Source: an uncultured Dorea sp.
GTDB lineage: Bacteria > Bacillota > Clostridia > Lachnospirales > Lachnospiraceae
Reading direction: 5' to 3'
Length of the DNA: 64,000 nt
Assembly (NCBI GenBank): GCA_910584615.1
Contig: CAJUAM010000001.1
Coordinates: forward strand, 92,789-156,788
Shown: in pieces, positions 36,831 to 45,891 of the stretch
How positions within the stretch are numbered: position 1 is the first letter of the stretch
How the letters are laid out: the number at the start of each line of letters is the position of its first letter
Program-made: the position numbers and the translations under genes
Notes under the pieces: generated by a model
The model's input: the letters and a program-made list of their open reading frames with translations, nothing else
What the model was told of the DNA's origin: nothing
The model's database searches: none

Positions 36831-37424
36831 ATGATAATAAAGAACCTGAATCTGGAGACTGTGTGTGGAATCACCAGCAGCCTGCCGGATAATCTGTATC
36901 CGGAGATTGCGTTTGCGGGAAAATCTAATGTAGGAAAATCTTCTCTTATCAATGCGTTGATGAATCGTAAGTCCTATGCAAGGATATCTGCGACGCCGGG
37001 TAAGACACAGACGATCAATTTTTATAATATTAATGAAGAACTGTATCTGGTGGACCTTCCTGGATATGGATATGCCAAGGTGTCCGAAAAGGAAAAGCTC
37101 CAGTGGGGAAAGCTGATCGAGCGGTATCTTCACAATTCCAGGCAGCTTAAGGCGGTGTTTTTACTGATCGATATCCGTCATGCGCCTTCGGCCAATGACA
37201 GGACTATGTACGAGTGGATCACGGCTAACGGATATCGGCCGGTTATCATCGCTACGAAGCTTGATAAGATAAAAAGGAGCCAGAAGGATAAGCAGCTAAA
37301 GCTTATCAGGGAAGGACTTTCAGTTCTTCCGGGGACGACCATCATTCCTTTTTCCTCTGTGAGTAAACAGGGCAGGGATGAGATCTGGGAACTGGTAGAG
37401 ACAAAGGTATTAGAGAAAGAATAA
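36831..37424 (+). CDS. ysxC: ribosome biogenesis GTPase YsxC/EngB
   Basis: 197 residues. G1 AGKSNVGKSSLINAL (about 27-41), switch I TPGKTQTINFY, G3 DLPGYGYAKV and G4 ATKLDKI are all present. Needed for late assembly of the 50S subunit. Ordered after lon with a 30-base gap, the classic Firmicutes arrangement. AAGGAG precedes the ATG. Confidence 0.97.
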   Translation: MIIKNLNLETVCGITSSLPDNLYPEIAFAGKSNVGKSSLINALMNRKSYARISATPGKTQTINFYNINEELYLVDLPGYGYAKVSEKEKLQWGKLIERYLHNSRQLKAVFLLIDIRHAPSANDRTMYEWITANGYRPVIIATKLDKIKRSQKDKQLKLIREGLSVLPGTTIIPFSSVSKQGRDEIWELVETKVLEKE

Positions 37425-37472
37425 TTTTGAACGTAATTTGAAATACAGTTTTAACAGCAGGGAGAGTCATAT

Positions 37473-38618
37473 ATGGAGATGGATTTCAAGGAAAAGATGG
37501 GGGATAGCAGGCCATATTGGAAAGTAATTGTAAGTTTGGCGTTCAGCCTTGCGGGGACGCTGCTGTTTCTCGTTGTGGGTTATAAGCTTATGATATTTTT
37601 TATGCCTTTTGTGATTGGGTGGCTAATATCATCAATTGCAGCTCCGCTTGTGAATATTCTGGAGAAAAAAGTAAAGATCATGAGAAAGCTTGGCTCCGCG
37701 CTGATCATTATCGGAGTTCTGGGCGGGATAGTGCTTATCATCTATCTTCTTGCCAGCGTTCTGATAAAGGAGATCCAGACGTTGATCTGGGATATTCCAT
37801 CGCTGTATGAGGATCTTGAGGCGGGATTTGCGAAAATAGGAGAAGGGATGCAGGGATTTCAAAAAAGGCTTCCAAAAGGCGTCAGCCAGGCGCTTGACGC
37901 GGCACGTTTCAGAATAGATGCGCAGATGGATAGTATTGTGGGAAGTATCAGTACACCTACGGTAACTGCTGCAGGGAAATTTGCCAAGAAAATCCCGTCT
38001 GTACTGGTGGCGATGATCGTAACTATTATCTCTGCCTACTTTTTTATTGCAGACAGGGATGAAGTTTTGTACCATGCAAAGAGAATCACACCGGATCCTG
38101 TCGTAAGACGCATGACCATGGTGTGTTATAATTTAAAATACGCCATCGGAGGGTATTTTAAAGCGCAGTTTAAGATCATGGTAGTTGTGTTTGGACTTCT
38201 GGTAGTTGGTTTTATGATCATGGGCTTGAATTTTACGTTTCTTCTTGCAATACTGATCGCATTTTTAGATTTTCTTCCTTTTTTTGGCACGGGGACAGCG
38301 CTGCTCCCGTGGGCAGTCTATAAATTCCTTGTAGGAAACTATAAGATGACGGTGAGCCTTTTGGTGCTCTACGGGGTGACACAGCTTGTCCGCCAGCTTA
38401 TCCAGCCGAAGCTTGTGGGAGACAGCATAGGGATGAATCCGCTGCTTACGCTGGTATTTCTTTATATCGGTTACAGGGCCGGCGGTATATTTGGAATGAT
38501 CTTTGCAGTTCCAGTGGGGATGATCATCATCAACCTATATAAGGCCGGCGCTTTTGATTATATTTTTGATGATGTGAAGATACTGGCAGAAGGAGTATTA
38601 AGCCTTAGGGAAAAGTAG
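37473..38618 (+). CDS. ytvI: AI-2E family membrane protein, YtvI-type (sporulation)
   Basis: 381 residues with about eight membrane helices: two near the N-terminus, one near 75-95, one near 170-190 and the rest after 215. The C-terminal LDFLPFFGTGTALLPWAVYK and LIQPKLVGDSIGMNPLLTL blocks are the conserved AI-2E transporter/YtvI motifs. YtvI members are linked to sporulation in Clostridia and Bacilli; related proteins move small molecules or act as Na+/H+ antiporters. Substrate unknown. GGGAG lies upstream. Confidence 0.85.
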   Translation: MEMDFKEKMGDSRPYWKVIVSLAFSLAGTLLFLVVGYKLMIFFMPFVIGWLISSIAAPLVNILEKKVKIMRKLGSALIIIGVLGGIVLIIYLLASVLIKEIQTLIWDIPSLYEDLEAGFAKIGEGMQGFQKRLPKGVSQALDAARFRIDAQMDSIVGSISTPTVTAAGKFAKKIPSVLVAMIVTIISAYFFIADRDEVLYHAKRITPDPVVRRMTMVCYNLKYAIGGYFKAQFKIMVVVFGLLVVGFMIMGLNFTFLLAILIAFLDFLPFFGTGTALLPWAVYKFLVGNYKMTVSLLVLYGVTQLVRQLIQPKLVGDSIGMNPLLTLVFLYIGYRAGGIFGMIFAVPVGMIIINLYKAGAFDYIFDDVKILAEGVLSLREK

Positions 38619-38695
38619 TTAAATATACTTAAGTGGATATATTTTGAGCACTTGTGGATTGAAAGAATTCAGACATGGACAGGAGAGAGGAAGCA

Positions 38696-39211
38696 ATGGG
38701 AAAAGCGGTGATCATCATTAACGGACACGGAGGGACAGGGAAGGATACGCTGTGTGGTTTTGGAGGAAGAGTTTACCGTACGAAAAACATATCGTCTGCA
38801 GAACCGATCAAAGAGATCGCGCGGTGTTATGGAGGATGGCGGGGTGAGAAAGATGAAAGATCCCGTAAATTTCTTGCAGATCTAAAACGGCTTTTTGCGG
38901 ATTATAACGATCTCCCCTGCAGATATCTTGTAGAAGAATATAAGAAGTTTTTAGAAAGCGGGGAAGAAATCCTGTTTGTACATATCAGGGAAGGAGAGGA
39001 GATCGATAAATTCAGGCATTATGTAGACATTCCATGCATTGCCCTTTTAGTTCGCAGAAGCAGTGTCAGACAGCAGTGGGGCAATGAATCAGATGACAAT
39101 GTGGAGAAATATGCCTATGATTACTGTTATGACAATGATAAAGAGCTTACGGAGGCAGAATCGGATTTTCAGCAGTTTCTTAAAGGTATCATGAAGGAAA
39201 TCTGTGGGTAG
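38696..39211 (+). CDS. P-loop kinase-like protein (deoxynucleotide monophosphate kinase fold)
   Basis: 171 residues. Start at 38696 with AGAGG 6 bases upstream; the ATG at 38675 has no ribosome site. Walker A is INGHGGTGKDTL (about 8-19), a nucleoside or nucleotide kinase variant (GKDT as in deoxynucleoside monophosphate kinases and phosphomevalonate kinase-like proteins). No complete lid motif was identified, though LVRRSS and a Tyr-rich tail are seen. The role is unassigned. It lies between ytvI and an NCS2 permease. Confidence 0.65.
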   Translation: MGKAVIIINGHGGTGKDTLCGFGGRVYRTKNISSAEPIKEIARCYGGWRGEKDERSRKFLADLKRLFADYNDLPCRYLVEEYKKFLESGEEILFVHIREGEEIDKFRHYVDIPCIALLVRRSSVRQQWGNESDDNVEKYAYDYCYDNDKELTEAESDFQQFLKGIMKEICG

Positions 39212-39244
39212 GAATAACGGAGAGAATAAGGAGAAGTACATAAG

Positions 39245-40585
39245 ATGGAAAATAACACGGATTACAATATCGGAAATATTTATAAGCTGGATGGAAGGGT
39301 GCCTCTTGCAAAGGCCGTTCCTTTTGGGATCCAGCATATTCTGGCCATGTTTGTATCGAATCTGGCTCCCATTACGATCATTGCCGCAGCGGCGCAGCCG
39401 TCGCTTAGTCAGGCACAGATTGCGGTTCTGCTGCAGAATGCCATGTTTGTGGCGGGAATTGCAACTTTAGTGCAGTTATATCCGATCTGGCGCATTGGCT
39501 CGAAGCTGCCAGTTGTTATGGGAGTCAGTTTTACCTTTGTGGCGGTATTGAGCACTATTTCAGCAGGTTACGGTTATCCGGCAGTGGTGGGGGCCGTATT
39601 GGTCGGAGGTTTGGTCGAGGGGACATTAGGGCTTCTGGTAAAAAACTGGAGTAAAGTTATTCCGCCGATCGTGTCTGCATCGGTAGTGACAGCGATCGGA
39701 TATTCGCTTTTTACAGTAGGCACCCGGTCTTTTGGGGGCGGTTACGCAGATGATTTTGGTTCATGGAAAAATCTTTGCATAGGGCTTGTAACACTGATCG
39801 TATGTCTGCTGTGGAATATTCTGGCGAAGGGTTACCTAAAGCAGCTTTCTGTACTGGCAGGCCTGATCGTCGGGTATGTATTGTCGATTTTTCTCGGGAA
39901 GGTGGATTTAAGTCTGATCATGTCGGGAGGTGTCGTCGCGCTGCCAAGGATTCTGCCTTTTATGCCGCAGTTCCATGCGGGCGCGGTCATTTCTACCTGT
40001 ATTATTTTTCTTGTGTCTGCGGCGGAGACCATCGGGGATACGTCGGCATTAGTGTCAGGCGGACTGAACCGGGACATTGAGAGCCGGGAGATTTCGGGAT
40101 CTCTTGCATGTGACGGATATGCCTCGTCTCTGTCGGGACTGTTTGGATGTCCGCCGGTCACGTCGTTTTCCCAGAATGTGGGACTGGTTGCCATGACAAA
40201 GGTGGTGAACCGCTTTACGATCATGACAGGGGCAGTATGTATGATTCTTGCAGGACTTCTTCCGCCGATAGGTAATTTCTTTTCTTCTCTTCCGGAATCA
40301 GTACTGGGAGGATGTACTATCATGATGTTTGGTACGATCCTTACATCGGGAATCCAGATGATCTCAAGATGCGGATTTACCCAGAGGAATATTACGATCG
40401 CCTCTTTGTCTTTGGCAATAGGGATCGGCTTTACAAGTGCCAGTGAGAGCGGAATCTGGAATATCTTTCCGGAGATGGCAAAGACTGTGTTCGCGGAAAA
40501 TGTGGTGGCAGTTGTGTTTGTGATCGCTATTGTATTAAACTTACTGCTACCAAAGGATATGGATATTAAGAAAATAGAGGACTGA
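39245..40585 (+). CDS. NCS2-family purine/uracil permease
   Basis: 446 residues with 12-14 membrane segments. AVPFGIQHILAMFVSNLAPI is the first-helix signature, AAETIGDTSAL the central Glu-containing motif and GCPPVTSFSQNVGLVAMTKV the substrate-binding region (QNVG...TKV). Xanthine-type carriers usually read Q-N-x-G-x-x-x-x-T, so xanthine or uric acid is more likely than uracil. Proton symporter in the cell membrane. The gene stands alone before rarA. Confidence 0.92.
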   Translation: MENNTDYNIGNIYKLDGRVPLAKAVPFGIQHILAMFVSNLAPITIIAAAAQPSLSQAQIAVLLQNAMFVAGIATLVQLYPIWRIGSKLPVVMGVSFTFVAVLSTISAGYGYPAVVGAVLVGGLVEGTLGLLVKNWSKVIPPIVSASVVTAIGYSLFTVGTRSFGGGYADDFGSWKNLCIGLVTLIVCLLWNILAKGYLKQLSVLAGLIVGYVLSIFLGKVDLSLIMSGGVVALPRILPFMPQFHAGAVISTCIIFLVSAAETIGDTSALVSGGLNRDIESREISGSLACDGYASSLSGLFGCPPVTSFSQNVGLVAMTKVVNRFTIMTGAVCMILAGLLPPIGNFFSSLPESVLGGCTIMMFGTILTSGIQMISRCGFTQRNITIASLSLAIGIGFTSASESGIWNIFPEMAKTVFAENVVAVVFVIAIVLNLLLPKDMDIKKIED

Positions 40586-40624
40586 TTGTCTGTAAGGGAT
40601 TTGCGAAAGACGAGAGGTAAGGGT

Positions 40625-41962
40625 ATGGAGCAGCTAAGTTTATTTGACGACAGGGAAATGAGTGCGCCTCTGGCAAGCCGGTTAAGGCCGCATACACTGG
40701 AAGAATATGCGGGACAAAGGCATCTGGTGGGGAAAGGGAAGATACTAAGACGATTGATCGAAGATGATCAGATATCTTCTATGATCTTCTGGGGACCTCC
40801 GGGGGTGGGGAAAACTACACTGGCAAGGATCATTGCAAAGCAGACAAGAGCGCAGTTTGTGGAATTCAGCGCGGTGAACAGCGGCATAAAAGAGATCAAA
40901 GAAGTGATGACGCAGGCAGAGCAGAATCGGAAGATGGGTGTTAAGACTTTGCTTTTTGCCGATGAGATCCACCGTTTTAATAAGGCCCAGCAGGATGCGT
41001 TTCTTCCTTTTGTGGAAGCCGGAAGTATCATACTGGTGGGGGCAACGACGGAGAATCCCTCGTTTGAGATCAATTCGGCTCTTTTGTCCCGGTGCAAAGT
41101 ATTTATCCTGAAAGCCCTCAAAGAAGAGGATTTAAAAGAATTGCTGATCCATGCGCTTCACAGCCCGAAAGGCTTTGGCAATATGAAGATAGAGATAGAA
41201 GAGCATCATCTCTCAGCAATCGCCCGTTTTGCCAATGGGGATGCAAGGACAGCGCTTAATACGCTTGAGATGGCAGTGTTGAATGGCAGGATGAATGAAA
41301 AGGCTGTTTTGTGTGTGGATGGTGAGGTCTTAGCCCAGTGTATGAACCGCCGTTCTCTTTTGTATGATAAGAATGGGGAAGAGCATTATAATCTCATATC
41401 GGCTCTTCACAAATCCATGCGAAACAGCGATCCGGATGCTGCTATTTACTGGATGTGTCGTATGTTAGACGGAGGCGAGGACCCTTTGTATATTGCAAGG
41501 CGGCTGGTAAGGTTTGCAAGCGAGGATGTTGGCATGGCAGATTCCCATGCCCTGCAGGTAGCAGTAGCGGCATATCAGGCGTGTCATTTTCTCGGAATGC
41601 CGGAATGTGACGTCCATCTGACACATGCAGTCGTTTACCTGGCAATGGCGCCGAAGTCGAATGCGCTCTACAGAGCGCGCGAAGCCTGCAAGGAAGATAT
41701 AAAAAAGCTTCCGGCAGAAGCGGTGCCGCTTTGGATCTGCAATGCACCTACAGATCTGATGAAAGAAATGGATTATGGAAAAGGTTATATCTATGCCCAT
41801 GATACAAAGGAAAAGGTCGCGAGGATGCAGTGTCTGCCGGATGCTCTGGCAGGAAGGCGTTATTATCAGCCAGAGGAACAGGGTCAGGAAAAGCAGGTGA
41901 AAGAAAAGCTTTTGAGTATCCTGGAATGGAGGGATGCTCATGATAGTGATAGCGGCTATTGA
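40625..41962 (+). CDS. rarA: replication-associated recombination protein A (RarA/MgsA)
   Basis: 445 residues from the ATG at 40625 (AGAGG upstream); a TTG at 40586 would add 13 unlikely residues. MEQLSLFDD is the usual start. AAA+ ATPase with Walker A GPPGVGKTTLA (about 60), Walker B FADEIHRFNKAQQ and sensor ATTENPSFE. It binds stalled forks and single-stranded DNA and interacts with SSB. The next gene starts inside its last codons. Confidence 0.96.
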   Translation: MEQLSLFDDREMSAPLASRLRPHTLEEYAGQRHLVGKGKILRRLIEDDQISSMIFWGPPGVGKTTLARIIAKQTRAQFVEFSAVNSGIKEIKEVMTQAEQNRKMGVKTLLFADEIHRFNKAQQDAFLPFVEAGSIILVGATTENPSFEINSALLSRCKVFILKALKEEDLKELLIHALHSPKGFGNMKIEIEEHHLSAIARFANGDARTALNTLEMAVLNGRMNEKAVLCVDGEVLAQCMNRRSLLYDKNGEEHYNLISALHKSMRNSDPDAAIYWMCRMLDGGEDPLYIARRLVRFASEDVGMADSHALQVAVAAYQACHFLGMPECDVHLTHAVVYLAMAPKSNALYRAREACKEDIKKLPAEAVPLWICNAPTDLMKEMDYGKGYIYAHDTKEKVARMQCLPDALAGRRYYQPEEQGQEKQVKEKLLSILEWRDAHDSDSGY

Positions 41963-42356
41963 TGATAATAAGGGAATGATGTTCAATAAGCGGCGGCAGA
42001 GTAAGGACAGCGCTGTTATAAAGCGCATTCTGTCGCTGTCTGGGTGCGGACGGCTTTGGATGAATACTTATACATACCAGCAGTTTTCAGGGTGTGATAC
42101 ATCAGAAATCTGTGTGGATGAGGAGTTTCTTTATAAAGCCGGCGCGGGTGAGTATTGTTTCGTGGAGGATCACTTGCTTGCTCCATGGGAAAAAGAGATA
42201 GAAGAAATTATTTTGTTTAAATGGAACCGGAAATATCCGTCAGATCTTTGGTTTGATATTGATGTGGGAAGTCCTGTGTGGAAACTGATTGAAACAAAAG
42301 AATTTACCGGCTCTTCCCACGAAAGGATCACAGAGGAGGTTTATGTCCGTGGATAA
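41940..42356 (+). CDS. conserved small protein of unknown function (often labelled ribonuclease Z in relatives)
   Basis: 138 residues. MIVIAAIDDNKGMMFNKRRQ at the start, with LWMNTYTYQQF, EYCFVEDHLL and FKWNRKYPSDLWFDID further on. Homologues in Lachnospiraceae are, to my memory, annotated ribonuclease Z although no metallo-beta-lactamase motif (HxHxDH) is visible, so that label looks misleading. The start overlaps the end of rarA by 23 bases, and its own end overlaps the nuclease lipoprotein gene by 14. Coupled to rarA by position only. Confidence 0.6.
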   Translation: MIVIAAIDDNKGMMFNKRRQSKDSAVIKRILSLSGCGRLWMNTYTYQQFSGCDTSEICVDEEFLYKAGAGEYCFVEDHLLAPWEKEIEEIILFKWNRKYPSDLWFDIDVGSPVWKLIETKEFTGSSHERITEEVYVRG

Positions 42357-43332
42357 GAGAAAAAAATGTATTTTTATGTGGCTGCTGATATTTGGGCTGT
42401 TGCTTTCGGGATGTGAAAAGAGTCCTGCTTTGGAAAATGATCCGACAGCAGATGGGCAGATGTCTGAGAAACGAAAGGATGATACATCAGATATAGAGGA
42501 AACGCTGCAGTTGACAGGCCAGGAGGGATCGGTACAGATAACAGATCCTCTTGATATATCTGATATTCCAAAGTACACTGGTTTGCCGTATATTGCAGTG
42601 AATGATAATGTGCCGGACTTTACAAAGGAGGAACTGACAACTGATTCCTTTGAAGAGTACAGTGAGTTGGACGGACTTGAACGATGCCGCGTAGCATATG
42701 CCAGCGTGGGAACGGATCTTATGCCGGATGAAAAGCGCGGTTCGATTGGAAAGGTGAAACCTTCCGGATGGCATTCTGTGGAATACGATATCGTAGAGGG
42801 AGGCAGTCTGTATAACCGCTGCCATCTTATCGGCTATCAGCTGACTGCTGAGAATGCTAACGAGAAAAATCTGATAACCGGGACCCGTTATTTAAACACA
42901 GAAGGGATGCTGCCTTTCGAAAATATGGTAGCCGATTACGTCAGGGAGACGAAGAACCATGTACTCTACAGGGTGACGCCGCTTTTTGAAGGCGGCGACC
43001 TGGTTGCAAGAGGTGTACAGATGGAGGCTATGTCTGTCGAAGACCAAGGCGAAGGGATCTTATTTAATGTTTACTGTTATAATGTCCAGCCGGGTATATC
43101 TATAGATTATGCCACTGGGGACAGCAGACCGGATGGGAAGTCCGGCGGTTTTGAATCTGGGGAGAAGGCGGCAGGCCGTGAATATATTTTGAATACAAAT
43201 ACATATAAGTACCATACACCGTCCTGTTCCAGTGTAAAACAGATAACAAAAGCCAATATAAAAGAATACACGGGAAACAAGGACGAACTTGCTTCTATGG
43301 GGTATGAACCATGTAAGCGGTGCAAACCGTGA
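42343..43332 (+). CDS. secreted DNA/RNA non-specific endonuclease lipoprotein
   Basis: 329 residues. Start at 42343 with GAGGAGG upstream. N-terminal signal with lipobox LLSGC (Cys about 22). The nuclease core has SVEYDIVEGGSLYNRCHLIG followed by ENANEKNLITGTRYLN: a His-Leu-Ile-Gly/Asn-Leu-Ile variant of the NucA/EndA DRGH family; the usual Asp-Arg-Gly-His is replaced by Asn-Arg-Cys-His. The C-terminal ~45 residues (YKYHTPSCSSVKQITKANI then PCKRCKP) carry Cys/His pairs like a small metal-binding Ada-type module. Likely a surface nuclease for nutrient DNA or competence (inference). Confidence 0.85.
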   Translation: MSVDKRKKCIFMWLLIFGLLLSGCEKSPALENDPTADGQMSEKRKDDTSDIEETLQLTGQEGSVQITDPLDISDIPKYTGLPYIAVNDNVPDFTKEELTTDSFEEYSELDGLERCRVAYASVGTDLMPDEKRGSIGKVKPSGWHSVEYDIVEGGSLYNRCHLIGYQLTAENANEKNLITGTRYLNTEGMLPFENMVADYVRETKNHVLYRVTPLFEGGDLVARGVQMEAMSVEDQGEGILFNVYCYNVQPGISIDYATGDSRPDGKSGGFESGEKAAGREYILNTNTYKYHTPSCSSVKQITKANIKEYTGNKDELASMGYEPCKRCKP

Positions 43333-43380
43333 TTGGCGCAGAATATAGAGGGTATTTGTTACAACAGGGAGACAAAAACG

Positions 43381-44133
43381 ATGAAAATCATACTATCTCC
43401 GGCAAAAAAGATGATAGAAGATCCGGATATTTTATCATATACACAATTACCGGAGTATCTTGAGCAGGCGGAAGAGATCTTGCGATGGCTGCAGTGCAGA
43501 ACTTACGAAGAACTAAAGAAACTTTGGAAATGTAATGACAGTATAGCGCAGCAGAACTTTAAGCGGTTAGAGAACATGGAACTTCGAAAGAGGCTGACTC
43601 CGGCGGTTTTATCTTATGAAGGAATCGCCTATCAGTATATGGCACCTTCTGTTTTCGAGGAGCGTCAGCTTGCATATATACAGAAGCACCTGCGGATATT
43701 GTCCGGATTTTATGGTGTATTAAAGCCTATGGATGGAGTAAGGCCTTACCGCCTGGAGATGCAGGCGAAGGCTGGTATGTGCGGGCATAAAAACTTGTAT
43801 GGACTGTGGGGTGACAGACTGTATAAAAGTGTCAGGGACAAGGATGGCGTTATTATCAATCTTGCTTCTAAAGAATATTCAAAATGCATTGAGAAATATC
43901 TGACTTTGCAAGATACTTATATCACCTGTGTGTTTGGAGAGTGGGTAAATGGCAGGATTGTACAAAAGGGGACTTATGCCAAGATGGCGAGGGGAGAGAT
44001 GGTCCGCTTTATGGCTGAGAGAGAAATCAGCAAACCGGAGGAAATAAAAAAGTTCAATCGGCTGAATTACAACTTTCAAAAAGAATTGTCTTCTGACAGG
44101 GAATATTTATTTATACGGGAAATTATGGAATAA
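43381..44133 (+). CDS. yaaA: peroxide stress protein YaaA
   Basis: 250 residues of the UPF0246/YaaA family. Starts MKIILSPAKKM, with LSGFYGVLKPMDGVRPYRLE and NLASKEYSKCI, the family core. In E. coli YaaA limits iron toxicity under peroxide stress and binds DNA. The ATG at 43381 has AGGGAG upstream and matches the family; the frame from 43333 lacks a site. Followed by a strong terminator. Confidence 0.93.
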   Translation: MKIILSPAKKMIEDPDILSYTQLPEYLEQAEEILRWLQCRTYEELKKLWKCNDSIAQQNFKRLENMELRKRLTPAVLSYEGIAYQYMAPSVFEERQLAYIQKHLRILSGFYGVLKPMDGVRPYRLEMQAKAGMCGHKNLYGLWGDRLYKSVRDKDGVIINLASKEYSKCIEKYLTLQDTYITCVFGEWVNGRIVQKGTYAKMARGEMVRFMAEREISKPEEIKKFNRLNYNFQKELSSDREYLFIREIME

Positions 44134-44152
44134 AATTATTTGTTTTGGAGAA

Positions 44153-44188
44153 ATCCTGCATGCTGTAAAAACATGCAGGATATTTTTT
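44153..44188 (+). terminator. terminator of yaaA
   Basis: ATCCTGCATG and CATGCAGGAT, perfect 10-bp arms with a 9-base loop, followed by ATTTTTT. Confidence 0.9.
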
Positions 44189-44204
44189 GGCATAACATTA
44201 AAAT

Positions 44205-44366
44205 TTACTTTTGTACTTTCTTTTTAAGCATCGCGCGTGCGATAATAACAATTAACAGCACTCCTCCCCAAATACCAATGGGCAGATAAAACTTTTGCCG
44301 CTGTGGATTACTTTCATATATTGTACCATATCTATACAAATATTGAAATACCTTAAAAATCAGGAA
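44205..44366 (-). pseudogene. C-terminal remnant of a membrane protein
   Basis: A 53-codon open frame on the minus strand, bounded upstream by a stop and without a good start, reads like a real protein end: basic soluble part, then FYLPIGIWGGVLLIVIIARA (one membrane helix) and KKKVQK. It is the only gene-like sequence in the 410 bases between yaaA and the next gene. No domain recognised; likely what is left of a deleted gene, or a small membrane peptide with an unusual start. Confidence 0.35.
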
Positions 44367-44488
44367 TCAGCCTTCAAAATATCGGAGAAGCGCAGATGAG
44401 TGATTGACGGTCAAATATAATATGATTAATGGTCAGATAGTTGATTCCTGCAGAAAAGGTAGTATGATTTGATTGGAGGAAACGAAAA

Positions 44489-44545
44489 ATGAATGGACGG
44501 TATTTTTTAAGGATCAGTGTTTTTATCGAGAAGGAGGGAGAATAG
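44489..44545 (+). CDS. possible 18-residue leader peptide
   Basis: ATG at 44489 preceded by GGAGGA encodes MNGRYFLRISVFIEKEGE, and its TAG stop shares a G with the GTG start of the next gene (TAGTG). This allows translational coupling. Alternatively it is the old start of the next gene, which lost frame: the following paralogue also begins MNG. Low confidence as a real peptide. Confidence 0.35.
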   Translation: MNGRYFLRISVFIEKEGE

Positions 44546-45075
44546 TGATAGTAAAAACAAAGGTAGTTCAGGGACAGAATATTTATGTTTTAGAGAGTTC
44601 AAACGGTTGTAAGGCAGATTCGGAACTTGGCTATTTTATGCGGATGATGGAAAGATACAAAGAAGGAGAAAAGAAAGACAGTCTATCTGCGGATGAGTTA
44701 AATGCTTTAAAGCAAAAGTACAATTCCAATACCATGACGAAGAAAGACTGCGTAAATTTGCTGGGAGAGCTGGTGGAAGCAGGAATTATGACTAAGGAGG
44801 AAGCCAGTTCATTGTATATTGGCGGTGTTCCTATAGATATAACAAAAAAGAATGGATTTATCCAGAAGTGTACGCCGGAATTTGAAGCTATTCAATCCAG
44901 ATGGAAAGAACAAAACAGCAGCGCCGGCAATTATGCACAGAAAATGGGATATGATTATTTTGAAGCATGGTATGACTGGGCGAGACTTAGTACTAATGTG
45001 GACGATCCTGACAATAATTCGTGTTTTGTTGATACTAAAAGATATATAGAAATTTTAAAAGAACTGCGGTCTTGA
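44545..45075 (+). CDS. protein of unknown function, first of a pair
   Basis: About 176 residues from the GTG at 44545, which has GGAGGG 6 bases upstream; the open frame continues back to a TTG at 44473. The middle (SADELNALKQKYNSNTMTKK then DCVNLLGELVEAGIMTKEEA) is helical and resembles the DLENAKQGDLCRILSLLVQG segment of the following gene, so the two may be diverged paralogues. No membrane segment, no signal peptide, no catalytic motif. The C-terminal part is Trp/Tyr/Asp-rich (YFEAWYDWARL). Confidence 0.6.
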   Translation: MIVKTKVVQGQNIYVLESSNGCKADSELGYFMRMMERYKEGEKKDSLSADELNALKQKYNSNTMTKKDCVNLLGELVEAGIMTKEEASSLYIGGVPIDITKKNGFIQKCTPEFEAIQSRWKEQNSSAGNYAQKMGYDYFEAWYDWARLSTNVDDPDNNSCFVDTKRYIEILKELRS

Positions 45076-45124
45076 TTTTTGACCTGGTGCTGCAGTAATA
45101 AATGGTGGAAAGGAAGAACAGGGA

Positions 45125-45763
45125 ATGAACGGAATTAGCTTTAATACGCTTAGAGGAGCTTTATATTATCCGAGGAAAATGATAGAAAGCCGAAGTGAAT
45201 CGCCTTATGCACATTATATATCGGGTCAGGACGGGATTGTAAATGTGCGTATCTATAGAGACGGTGAAGATATCACTGAGAGCATGGGAGGTTTTCCTGT
45301 AGATGAGAAAGACTTTTTGAAATACGCGAAGGATAAGCTTGGCAAAGGAGATGAGCAGGATATTGGTTATGATTCATTATTCCCGTGGGCGGATCTTGAT
45401 TTTGAGTTTCATGATACAGACGAGTTATTGAAAGGAATATCAGAAAGATATGATCTGGAAAATGCAAAGCAGGGTGATTTGTGCCGGATATTAAGCCTGC
45501 TGGTACAAGGCGGCGTGATATCGAAAACCGATTATTGGGACGGACAGGCGATCGTTCCGGTTGCGGGAGCGGCAGAAGACTTCCCGGTGCCAAAAGAGTC
45601 TGATAATCTGGTGAGAGATTATTATGATAATTTTGAAGAATTTGTAGATAAATATGGCGGCGTGTATTCTGAAAATGTAAGGGAACGTCTGCAGATGTCC
45701 CTCCTGGCACATAGGAAGATCGACTTGATCTTTCAACAGATTCAGGCGTACAGGTATGAATAA
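45125..45763 (+). CDS. protein of unknown function, second of a pair
   Basis: 212 residues. MNGISFNTLRGALYYPRKM at the start. A two-residue-paired central region (YDLENAKQGDLCRILSLLVQ, GVISKTDYWDG) parallels the first gene. Acidic overall, soluble, no signal. AAAGGAAG upstream of the ATG. The 50-base spacing to the first gene suggests one transcript. The function is unknown; the paired arrangement could indicate a complex. Confidence 0.65.
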   Translation: MNGISFNTLRGALYYPRKMIESRSESPYAHYISGQDGIVNVRIYRDGEDITESMGGFPVDEKDFLKYAKDKLGKGDEQDIGYDSLFPWADLDFEFHDTDELLKGISERYDLENAKQGDLCRILSLLVQGGVISKTDYWDGQAIVPVAGAAEDFPVPKESDNLVRDYYDNFEEFVDKYGGVYSENVRERLQMSLLAHRKIDLIFQQIQAYRYE

Positions 45764-45789
45764 ACACAAAGTTTTGTTTTTTGCGCAAA

Positions 45790-45850
45790 GCATACAGCAG
45801 GAAAAGCAGCAGCTGGTAAATAAAAAGAGGCTGCTTTTTCTGCTGTATGC
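45790..45850. terminator. long hairpin between convergent genes
   Basis: GCATACAGCAGGAAAAGCAGC (45790-45810) pairs with 45830-45850 over 21 positions with one mismatch, closing on a 19-base loop. It can serve as terminator for the plus-strand pair and the minus-strand tpiA. Confidence 0.8.
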
Positions 45851-45891
45851 AGTTATGATGATAGTCTGAGATCTGGATACTGGAACAGATA

